NCBI GenBank assembly: GCA_028292785.1
Contig: JAQGLQ010000428.1
Span: 1-6,765 of the forward strand
Reading direction: 5' to 3'
Length of the DNA stretch: 6,765 nt
Origin: Noviherbaspirillum sp.
GTDB taxonomy: Bacteria > Pseudomonadota > Gammaproteobacteria > Burkholderiales > Burkholderiaceae
Positions 1 to 5,203 of the stretch are shown one piece after another. Position 1 is the stretch's first letter. The number at the start of each line of letters is the position of its first letter. The notes under the pieces were generated by a model, which worked only from the letters and a program-made list of their open reading frames with translations, searched no databases and had not been told where the DNA came from. The translations under genes were made by a program, and so were the position numbers.

Positions 1-326
1 ACGCCGATCCTGCGCCCCGCCAGGTCCTGCGGACGTTCGATGCCGGCCTTGCGATTGATGTAGATCGCGCTATGGCGGAAGGTGCGCGAGGGGAACGCCG
101 GAATGGCGACGAAATCGATTTCGTTGCGCGCCTTCTTGATCACGAAGGTGGAGAACGACATCTCCGCGCAGTCGAAGTCGCCGCGCAGCATGCGATTGAA
201 CGCCTCGAAGGGCTGCAGCGGAATGAACTGCAGGTCGATGCCTTCCGGCGCGACCTTGCCGGTGTACAGGTCTTGCACGCGGTCCGAGACATGCCCGGCG
301 TAACTGAGTTGCAGATTCTTTTTCAC
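1..326 (-). CDS. 4,5-dihydroxyphthalate decarboxylase-like / PBP2-family protein (partial, N-terminal part)
   Basis: Only the first 108 codons are in the window; the gene continues past the left edge. The frame opens with GTG at 326, preceded by GGAG (332-335) with a 5-nt spacer and lying 11 bp after the beta-subunit stop, so translational coupling is likely. The translation carries hallmarks of the family annotated as 4,5-dihydroxyphthalate decarboxylase, which has the periplasmic-binding-protein type 2 fold: PEGIDLQFIPLQP, then FNRMLRGDFDCAEMS, then IPAFPSRTFRHSAIYIN, then a (D/E)LxGxRIGV-like segment at the edge. No signal peptide is visible in the first 25 residues (start KKNLQLSYAG), which fits a cytoplasmic protein. 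Members are assigned either a decarboxylase role in phthalate breakdown (Pht5) or a NitT/TauT-like ligand-binding role; the sequence cannot decide. Its place behind a ring-hydroxylating oxygenase fits an aromatic-acid pathway. Family assignment is fairly sure, the reaction is not. Confidence 0.8.
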   Translation of the reverse strand, partial: MKKNLQLSYAGHVSDRVQDLYTGKVAPEGIDLQFIPLQPFEAFNRMLRGDFDCAEMSFSTFVIKKARNEIDFVAIPAFPSRTFRHSAIYINRKAGIERPQDLAGRRIG

Positions 327-331
327 GGCGA

Positions 332-335
332 CTCC
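332..335 (-). promoter_or_regulatory. Ribosome binding site fixing the GTG start of the decarboxylase-like gene
   Basis: Reading the minus strand, GGAG lies 5 nt before GTG at 326 and only 2 nt after the TGA stop of the beta-subunit gene (340-338). This site justifies the non-ATG start; no ATG lies nearby in that frame. Confidence 0.6.
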
Positions 336-337
336 GG

Positions 338-859
338 TCAGAGAAAAATCGAAAGCGATTCGAGCCCGAGCACCGTGGTGTCGAGCAGCACCAGGCGGCG
401 CGCGATCTTCCATCGCTCCGCTTCGCGTTTGAGAATATCCTTTCGCTCATAGGTCAGCACCAGCGGCACCGCCGAATCGCCGCGATGGCAAAACGTGGCG
501 ACGTTGCTGACGACATCGAGCGCGCCATCCGCCCCCGGCGCAACCCGCACATTGCTCACCATGCGGCGGGTGCGCGTGCGCGGATTTTCCGACCAGGCGT
601 AATCCGAGCCGAGCCGGGCCACGCGCATCTTCAGCGAGCTGTAGTCTTCTTCCATGAAAAAAGCCTTGCTGCTGAAGCCGTCGCCCGCTTTCTTTTCGCG
701 CGTGGTGCGCACGGGAACCCGATAATCGATCGTTGTGCTGAGCAGTTCCAGCCATTCGTTGAATTGCCAGTTGTCGAGCAGCTCCGCCTCGCGATACAGG
801 AAGTTGGTGCATTCGCGTTCGGCCTGCGCCCCGATGCTGTCGTTGTCATTCGGCGTCAT
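338..859 (-). CDS. Aromatic ring-hydroxylating dioxygenase, beta (small) subunit
   Basis: A 173-residue protein, normal length for the small subunit of alpha3beta3 Rieske oxygenases (NTF2/SnoaL-like cone fold). The beta subunit holds the hexamer together and sometimes shapes substrate choice; it carries no metal. Family signatures are FLYREAELLD (residues 20-29) with WLELL following, IDYRVPVR (44-51), FMEEDYSSLKMRVARL (68-83), RTRRMVSNVRV (96-106), and a C-terminal strand IARRLVLLDTTVL ending in LSIFL. The start at 859 is chosen because CGGA lies about 5 nt upstream. An in-frame ATG at 898 would add 13 residues (QNNPLGKLERKT) but has no ribosome-binding sequence and would leave only 9 bp after the alpha-subunit stop; it remains possible. 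The gene directly follows the alpha subunit and precedes the decarboxylase-like gene by 11 bp. Cytoplasmic. The substrate is unknown. Confidence 0.93.
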   Translation of the reverse strand: MTPNDNDSIGAQAERECTNFLYREAELLDNWQFNEWLELLSTTIDYRVPVRTTREKKAGDGFSSKAFFMEEDYSSLKMRVARLGSDYAWSENPRTRTRRMVSNVRVAPGADGALDVVSNVATFCHRGDSAVPLVLTYERKDILKREAERWKIARRLVLLDTTVLGLESLSIFL

Positions 860-907
860 GGTTTTCCGTTCAAGTTTTCCGAGTGGATTATTCTGCATGC
901 CGCGCGC

Positions 908-2266
908 TCAATCCTTGGCCGGCATCATGCGGTCGTACCAGGTGCGATGGAACGTGCGCAGTCCCGCTTCGCCCGCGTTCGAGGGAATCGCCACGCCGGG
1001 GCCGGGCCAGCCGGCGATCGGTTCGACATCGCCCATGCTGCCCAGGCCCATCTGGTAATTCAGCTTCACATTGTTCACTTCGGCGAAGATGGTCGAGGCC
1101 GAACGCGCGATGCCGGGCCATACCGCGACATCGTCCTGCTCGAAACTGCCGGAGGGGCCGAAGCTGCTCATGCCAACCTGGTAAGCGCGGCGCTTATAGC
1201 TCTCGGACGCTTCCTTCGGCGCCATGATCCATTGCCAGATCTCGGTCTTGCCCGGACCTTTGGGCTGCCATACGCGCAACGACAGGTAACCGGCCGCGGG
1301 CCGGTCCGGGCTGTCGGTCAGGCCGAAATGCAGGAACGAGAAGTTGGGGAATATCGTGCCGTTATGCACCAGCGAACGCCGTGCCAGTTCGTACTGCGCT
1401 TCGTTTATCCGACCGGGCGCGGGGCCGAAATGCTTCGTCACTTCCGCCGGATAATCCCAGAAGGCGCTGGCGTCGTCGCCGAGCTGGCGGATGCTGATCG
1501 CATGGCCGTCGCACTCATGCACATGCAAGCCGTATTTCTTGCCCGGCGCGCCGGCCGCGGCCGGATTGACGATGTTCACCTCCATCACCGATTTATGCGT
1601 CATCTGCGTATGCGAACTGTCGCCGCAAAAGTTTTCGGCGCCCTGTTTCCAGTTGGCGTCGACGATCCAGCGGTGCGGCTCGCCGATGACTTCCATGCCG
1701 CCTTCGGACAGCTTGAACTGGATGTCGAGATACCACTTGTACACGCCGACATATTCCTCGAACGGCACGGCATCCGGATCGAGACTGGCGAACACCAGGC
1801 CGCAATAGGTGGCGACCTTGGGCGCCGCGAACATGCCCCATTGCGAGATATCGAGCGCGCGATAACCCTGGTTCTTCGCCGGCACGCCGTCGAGCTCGCC
1901 GGTGTTCTTGTAGCTCCAGCCGTGGAACGGACAGGTAAAGCCCTTCGCGTTGCCCATCTCGGTACGGCACACCTGCGCGCCGCGGTGGCGGCAGCTGTTG
2001 AACAGCACGCGGATCACGCCGTCGTCGCCGCGGATGAAGATGAACGGATCTTCGCCAATGCTACGGGTGGCGAAATCGCCCGGGTTGGGGATTTCGGATT
2101 CATGGCCGATGTACACCCAGGAGCGCGCGAAGATGCGGCGCAGCTCCAGGTCGTAGATCTGCTGGTTGTTGAATACCCTCAACGGCAGCAGCCCCTTTTC
2201 CAGATCCTCCTCCATGTTGGCAAGAAAATCGGGAACCGCCTTATCCATATTCTCCGGCGACTTCAT
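908..2266 (-). CDS. Aromatic ring-hydroxylating dioxygenase, alpha (large, catalytic) subunit
   Basis: A 452-residue Rieske non-heme iron oxygenase large subunit. It adds O2 to an aromatic ring, usually giving a cis-dihydrodiol, with electrons from a reductase with or without a ferredoxin. The Rieske [2Fe-2S] ligands are C92 and H94 (CRHRGAQVC), then after 17 residues C112 and H115 (CPFHGWSY). The catalytic domain shows the mononuclear-iron site NFCGDSSHTQMTH: H219 and H224 with bridging D216, and a likely third ligand among D378/D379 in FEQDDVAVW. All expected metal ligands are present, so it should be active. The start at 2266 is set by AAGGAG with a 7-nt spacer; the reading frame extends upstream to 2308 but the extra MRSRLDRNRRRSNK segment has no family support. 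It sits 45 bp after the aldehyde dehydrogenase and 48 bp before beta. The pairing with a beta subunit excludes monomeric-type phthalate 4,5-dioxygenases. The substrate cannot be read from sequence; an aromatic carboxylate is plausible from the neighbours. No ferredoxin or reductase gene is visible here. Confidence 0.95.
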   Translation of the reverse strand: MKSPENMDKAVPDFLANMEEDLEKGLLPLRVFNNQQIYDLELRRIFARSWVYIGHESEIPNPGDFATRSIGEDPFIFIRGDDGVIRVLFNSCRHRGAQVCRTEMGNAKGFTCPFHGWSYKNTGELDGVPAKNQGYRALDISQWGMFAAPKVATYCGLVFASLDPDAVPFEEYVGVYKWYLDIQFKLSEGGMEVIGEPHRWIVDANWKQGAENFCGDSSHTQMTHKSVMEVNIVNPAAAGAPGKKYGLHVHECDGHAISIRQLGDDASAFWDYPAEVTKHFGPAPGRINEAQYELARRSLVHNGTIFPNFSFLHFGLTDSPDRPAAGYLSLRVWQPKGPGKTEIWQWIMAPKEASESYKRRAYQVGMSSFGPSGSFEQDDVAVWPGIARSASTIFAEVNNVKLNYQMGLGSMGDVEPIAGWPGPGVAIPSNAGEAGLRTFHRTWYDRMMPAKD

Positions 2267-2273
2267 TTTGTTG

Positions 2274-2279
2274 CTCCTT
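2274..2279 (-). promoter_or_regulatory. Strong Shine-Dalgarno that decides the alpha-subunit start
   Basis: The minus strand reads AAGGAG, then 7 nt (CAACAAA), then ATG at 2266. This is the best ribosome-binding site in the operon and places the start 14 codons inside the longest open frame. It suggests the oxygenase is translated more strongly than the preceding aldehyde dehydrogenase, whose start lacks such a site. Confidence 0.8.
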
Positions 2280-2311
2280 CTTCGATTCCTGTCCAGGCGG
2301 CTGCGCACGCA

Positions 2312-3808
2312 TCAGGAAATGATGATGTTGACGGTCTTCAGTTGCGTATAGCTGTACAGCTCTTCGATACCTTCTTCGGTGTCGACGCCGCTGTTCTTGT
2401 AGCCGCCAAAAGGCACGCCCGCGTAATGCGCGGAACTGCCGTTGATCCAGGTGAAACCGGCTTCGAGCCGGTTGATGGTCTTGAACGCCTTGTTGATGTC
2501 CCGCGTCCATACGGCGGCCGTCAATCCGTAGCGGATGTTGTTGGCTGCCTCGATGACCGCTTCCTCGTCCTCCCATTTCAGCACCGACAGCACCGGCCCG
2601 AAGATTTCTTCCTGGGCGATCCGGTGGTCGTTTGAAATTCCGGTCAGTACGGTGGGCCGGATGAAATGGCCATTGGCGAATTGCGCGCCGGCCGGCCGGT
2701 CGCCCCCGGTAATGCACACGCCGCCCTGCTGCTTGCCGAGCGCGATGTATTTATGCGCCTTGTCGAACTGCGCCTGCGACACCACGCATCCCATTTCGGT
2801 GGCCGGGTCGAGCGGATCGCCGATGCGGATCTGCTCGATGCGCTTCTTCAGCTTGTCGACGAATACGTCGTGGATGTCCTTGTGCAGGAACAGCCGGCTG
2901 GTGGAACCGCATGACTGGCCCTGCGACCAGTGAAAGTTCATGCCGCGCGCGGCACCTTCGACGGCCTTGTCGATATCCGCGTCGGCATACACGATCATCG
3001 GATTCTTCCCGCCGAGTTCGAGACTGACGTGCTTGACCATCACCTCGGCCGCCGAACGCTGGATCAGCTGGCCGGTTTCGACGCTGCCGGTCAAGGCAAT
3101 GCGCTTGACGCGCGGATGGCGCACCAGTGCGTCGCCTGTAGTGCGGCCGTCGCCGGAGATGATATTGATGACTCCCGGCGGGAAGATGTCCTTTATCAGT
3201 TCGCCCATGTAAAGCGGCGACAACGGCGTCTGATCCGGCGCCTTCAGCACCACCGTGTTGCCCATCACGAGCGGTGCTCCGATTTTCGACGCGGCGAACA
3301 TCAGCGGATGATTGAAGGGAATGATGCGCCCGACCACGCCGTATGGCTCGCGCCGGGTGACGTGCCAGTTCTGCCCGGCGCCGGGAATCGTCTGGCCCTT
3401 GACCTCGACCGCCGCGCTGCAGATGTATTCGAGCAGCATGCAGGCCAGGCGCACGTCGCTGACCATCGAGCTTACCGGGCTGCCGAGATCGGCGGCATCG
3501 AGCAGCGCGAGGTCGTGCTCGTTCCGCTTCAGCACGTCCATGAACCTGCGCAGCATGCCGATGCGCTCGACCACCGGCGTATCGCGCCATGCCGGGAAAG
3601 CCTTCTCGGCGGCCTTCACCGCGCTTTCGACGTCGGTCTTCTGCGCGAACGGTACGTCGGCCAGCTTGGCGCCGGTGGAAGGCGACGAGGTGCTGTAAGT
3701 CTCTCCTCCGCCGGCGAGCGTGAGTTCGCCTCCGATGAGCATCTTCCAGGGGCGTCCCGCGAGTTCCGCCACGCGGGCGCGGTTTGAATCGAGTTCGTTA
3801 ATTGTCAT
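2312..3808 (-). CDS. NAD(P)-dependent aldehyde dehydrogenase
   Basis: A 498-residue ALDH-superfamily enzyme of normal full length, oxidising an aldehyde to its carboxylic acid with NAD(P)+ in the cytoplasm. Motifs are in the usual order: oxyanion-hole N166 in PFNHP (a variant of the common PWNFP), cofactor-binding K189 in LKAPDQTP, glycine motif LTGSVETG (239-246), general base E264 in LELGGKNP, nucleophile C300 in GQSCGS, E401 in EEIFGPV, and a C-terminal PFGGYKNSG (466-474). The catalytic set is intact. Substrate class (aromatic aldehyde, semialdehyde or aliphatic) cannot be settled. The ATG at 3808 has no recognisable Shine-Dalgarno (upstream CGACTGCCACT), but the conserved N-terminal WKMLIGGE segment needs residues before the next Met (23), so 3808 is kept. 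It lies 60 bp after the receptor gene, across a GC hairpin, and 45 bp before the oxygenase alpha gene. In a ring-hydroxylation operon it could supply the carboxylate substrate or handle a semialdehyde after ring cleavage. Confidence 0.93.
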   Translation of the reverse strand: MTINELDSNRARVAELAGRPWKMLIGGELTLAGGGETYSTSSPSTGAKLADVPFAQKTDVESAVKAAEKAFPAWRDTPVVERIGMLRRFMDVLKRNEHDLALLDAADLGSPVSSMVSDVRLACMLLEYICSAAVEVKGQTIPGAGQNWHVTRREPYGVVGRIIPFNHPLMFAASKIGAPLVMGNTVVLKAPDQTPLSPLYMGELIKDIFPPGVINIISGDGRTTGDALVRHPRVKRIALTGSVETGQLIQRSAAEVMVKHVSLELGGKNPMIVYADADIDKAVEGAARGMNFHWSQGQSCGSTSRLFLHKDIHDVFVDKLKKRIEQIRIGDPLDPATEMGCVVSQAQFDKAHKYIALGKQQGGVCITGGDRPAGAQFANGHFIRPTVLTGISNDHRIAQEEIFGPVLSVLKWEDEEAVIEAANNIRYGLTAAVWTRDINKAFKTINRLEAGFTWINGSSAHYAGVPFGGYKNSGVDTEEGIEELYSYTQLKTVNIIIS

Positions 3809-3835
3809 AGTGGCAGTCGATGAAAGGAAACGGGC

Positions 3836-3853
3836 GCGGCGGACGGCCGCCGC
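3836..3853 (-). other. Intercistronic GC hairpin between receptor and aldehyde dehydrogenase genes
   Basis: A perfect 7-bp inverted repeat, GCGGCGG-ACGG-CCGCCGC, lies in the 60-bp spacer, 15 bp after the receptor stop and 27 bp before the aldehyde dehydrogenase start. The transcript downstream has no U run (GCCCGTTTCCTTTC), so it is not a standard intrinsic terminator. A role in mRNA processing or 3'-end protection, leaving more receptor message than enzyme message, is inference. Confidence 0.45.
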
Positions 3854-3868
3854 AGGGAAGCGGCCCTC

Positions 3869-4855
3869 TTACTCCGGTTTGATATTCGCTTCCTTCGCGA
3901 TTTTCAGATATTTCTCGACGTCGGACTTGATGACCTCGGTCAGGTGTTCGGGCGTGGTGCCTATCGGGTCCAGGCCCTGCGGCACCAGCTTTTCCTTCAC
4001 TATCTGCGGATCGCGCATGATGCGGTTGATTTCGGTATTGAGGCGGTCGATTATCGGGCGCGGCGTGCCGGCTGGCGCAAGCACGGCATACCAGATGTCG
4101 ATTTCATAGCCGGGCAGGTTCGCTGCTTCCGCGATGGTCGGCACATCCGGCAGCAGCGGCGTGCGCTTCGCAGGGGCCACCCCGAGCGCCCGCAGCTTGC
4201 CGCTCTTGATATGCGGCAGCATCGAATTGACTGCGCTGATCGACACCGAGACTTCATTCGACACCAGGGCCAGCGCGGCGGGCGCCGAACCCTTGTACGG
4301 TATGTGGACCATGTCGGTCCCGGTCATCGATTTGAACAGTTCCATGCCGAGATGGTGCGGCGTGCCGAGCCCGCCGCTGGAATAACTAAGGGCGCCCGGC
4401 TTCGCGCGAGCGGCGTCGATCACATCTTTCACGGTCTTGAAGGAAGACGCGGCGTTCACGCTCATGACGAAAGGCACCGAGGCGATCAGCGAGACCGGCG
4501 CGAAATCCTTCACCGGGTCATAGGGCAGCTTGGTGAAAAAGCTGATGTTGGTCACGTGCGTGTTGGTGGTCATCAGCAGCGTGTAGCCGTCGGCCGCCTG
4601 CCGCGCGACATAGTCGGTGCCGATATTGCCGCCGGCGCCGGTCTTGTTTTCGACAATGAACGGCTGGCCCAGCACTTTCTGCAGGCGTTCGGCAAGGATG
4701 CGTGCCAGCGCGTCGGTGCCGCCTCCCGGTGCCTGAGGCACCACGATTCTGGTGGTTTGCGTCGGCCAGTTAGCGGTCTGCGCGGCGGCGGATCCGGCCG
4801 TGCAAAAACCGACCGACGCAAGCGCGCAGGCAGCAAGGGTTGAATGCAGCTTCAT
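3869..4855 (-). CDS. Bug/TctC-family periplasmic solute-binding receptor (tripartite tricarboxylate transporter type)
   Basis: A 328-residue extracytoplasmic receptor. The N-terminus is a classical signal peptide: MKLHS, a hydrophobic core to about residue 20, and a likely cleavage after AAA at residue 25 (before QTANWP). The mature part matches the Bug/TctC family: VPQAPGGGTDALAR (39-52) with the ligand-carboxylate-contacting region around D48, ENKTGAGGNIG (69-79) with A/D-Y-V-A-R following, LSYSSGGLGTPHHL (156-169), HIPYKGSAPA (184-193), LRALGVA (221-227), and GYEIDIWYAVLAPAGTP (249-265). Known ligands in the family are organic acids such as citrate, terephthalate, nicotinate and amino acids; this one is unknown. 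The start at 4855 is chosen by GAGGAG 8 nt upstream and the signal peptide; the open frame continues to 5047, but that extension (residues 1-64) crosses the promoter. No TctA/TctB membrane genes are next to it, as is common for orphan Bug receptors. It heads the operon, so it likely delivers or senses the pathway substrate. Confidence 0.93.
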   Translation of the reverse strand: MKLHSTLAACALASVGFCTAGSAAAQTANWPTQTTRIVVPQAPGGGTDALARILAERLQKVLGQPFIVENKTGAGGNIGTDYVARQAADGYTLLMTTNTHVTNISFFTKLPYDPVKDFAPVSLIASVPFVMSVNAASSFKTVKDVIDAARAKPGALSYSSGGLGTPHHLGMELFKSMTGTDMVHIPYKGSAPAALALVSNEVSVSISAVNSMLPHIKSGKLRALGVAPAKRTPLLPDVPTIAEAANLPGYEIDIWYAVLAPAGTPRPIIDRLNTEINRIMRDPQIVKEKLVPQGLDPIGTTPEHLTEVIKSDVEKYLKIAKEANIKPE

Positions 4856-4863
4856 TCCGGTGT

Positions 4864-4869
4864 CTCCTC
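4864..4869 (-). promoter_or_regulatory. Ribosome binding site of the Bug receptor gene
   Basis: The minus strand reads GAGGAG with 8 nt to the ATG at 4855. It selects that start over the upstream in-frame ATGs at 4907, 4891 and 5047 and agrees with the signal-peptide boundary. Confidence 0.7.
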
Positions 4870-4928
4870 GTTGAATTGCAAAAACGCGCATGTTGTGGCG
4901 CTTCTTCATTGTCGCGACGTGCCCTCCG

Positions 4929-4949
4929 CGCCCGGTACGATGCCGGGCG
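4929..4949 (-). other. GC-rich hairpin in the operon 5' leader
   Basis: A perfect 7-bp inverted repeat, CGCCCGG and CCGGGCG with a 7-nt loop, lies about 14 nt downstream of the transcription start predicted from the minus-strand promoter. No U run follows it. It could protect the 5' end of the long operon mRNA or be incidental; no riboswitch class is recognised. Confidence 0.35.
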
Positions 4950-4969
4950 GTCGGGTGCGCTTTGATAGG

Positions 4970-4998
4970 AATGTAACAGACCGTGCGCCCTAAATCAA
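4970..4998 (-). promoter_or_regulatory. Predicted sigma70 promoter of the catabolic operon
   Basis: On the minus strand, -35 TTGATT (4998-4993; 4 of 6 to TTGACA), a 17-bp spacer, and -10 TACATT (4975-4970; 4 of 6 to TATAAT) preceded by an extended TGT. Predicted start is near 4963, giving a leader of about 108 nt before the receptor ATG. The -35 hexamer is itself one arm of the inverted repeat at 4993-5006, so a protein bound there would control RNA polymerase access directly. Confidence 0.55.
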
Positions 4999-5026
4999 CA
5001 TTGATTGTCTTGATTCCAAAATCAAG
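4993..5026. promoter_or_regulatory. Two adjacent inverted repeats sharing the half-site AATCAA/TTGATT (probable operator)
   Basis: Repeat 1 is AATCAACATTGATT (4993-5006), 6-bp arms with a 2-bp centre. Repeat 2 is CTTGATTCCAAAATCAAG (5009-5026), 7-bp arms with a 4-bp centre. Both are perfect and use the same hexamer, arranged right, left, left, right. The two inner copies also form a 9-bp-period direct repeat (TTGATTGTC TTGATTCCA). Repeat 1 overlaps the -35 of the leftward promoter. The divergent HTH protein is the nearest candidate binder; a distant regulator (LysR, GntR or CRP/FNR type) is possible. Confidence 0.65.
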
Positions 5027-5097
5027 TAAGTGTAAGTTCGCACTCATGCGGGAAGCCTGCTTGCGTCAGCTCCGGCGCATAACGGATGGCGACAGTC

Positions 5098-5106
5098 TGC
5101 TAAAAT
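5098..5106 (+). promoter_or_regulatory. Possible extended -10 promoter for the HTH-citrate-synthase-like gene
   Basis: TGC followed by TAAAAT (5101-5106; 5 of 6 to TATAAT) fits an extended -10 element. No acceptable -35 lies 16-19 bp upstream. Transcription would begin near 5113, about 90 nt before the chosen ATG at 5204. A weaker alternative is TTGATT (5010-5015), 17 bp, TAAGTT (5033-5038), which would overlap the operator. Confidence 0.35.
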
Positions 5107-5203
5107 CCCGTGCGTGCTGCATGCGCTCTTCCCGGTTCCCGCCGGCCATGCCCAGGAAGGCGGTGCTTTCCCTGTTACTTCACACGCTGAAACCAGACCA
5201 GAC

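Larger units (their letters stand above)
4856..5203. other. Divergent regulatory spacer between the catabolic operon and the HTH-citrate-synthase-like gene
   Basis: These 348 bp contain no convincing gene. They hold, from left to right, the receptor ribosome-binding site, a leader hairpin, the minus-strand promoter, two adjacent inverted repeats, and a plus-strand extended -10. The stretch around 4991-5038 is clearly AT-rich against the GC-rich surroundings, as expected for a promoter/operator. A weak stem (GGAAGGC/GCTTTCC with one G-T pair, 3-nt loop, 5155-5171) lies in the plus-strand leader. Confidence 0.75.

Noticed and set aside
485..2635. A 716-codon open frame on the plus strand
   Set aside because: It lies opposite the beta, alpha and aldehyde dehydrogenase genes, which have clear family motifs and intact active sites. 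Its translation is rich in R, A, H, D and V with no recognisable domain, typical of antisense shadows in GC-rich DNA.
2930..3787. A 285-codon plus-strand open frame opposite the aldehyde dehydrogenase
   Set aside because: Low-complexity R/A/D/H-rich shadow of a well-supported gene; no motif or ribosome-binding site seen.
3836..3853. Intercistronic hairpin as an intrinsic terminator splitting the operon
   Set aside because: The transcript after the stem has no U tract, and no promoter of its own was seen for the aldehyde dehydrogenase gene in the 60-bp spacer.
3944..4843. A 299-codon plus-strand open frame opposite the Bug receptor gene
   Set aside because: Same kind of antisense shadow; the minus-strand receptor has a signal peptide and conserved motifs throughout.
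5010..5025. TTGAT...ATCAA as a canonical FNR/ANR site
   Set aside because: The half-sites are exact, but the centre is 6 bp (TCCAAA) where FNR-type dimers need 4 bp.
4856..5047. N-terminal extension of the Bug receptor to ATG 5047
   Set aside because: The 64 extra residues cross the promoter and operator and would bury the signal peptide; the ATG at 4855 has a good ribosome-binding site.
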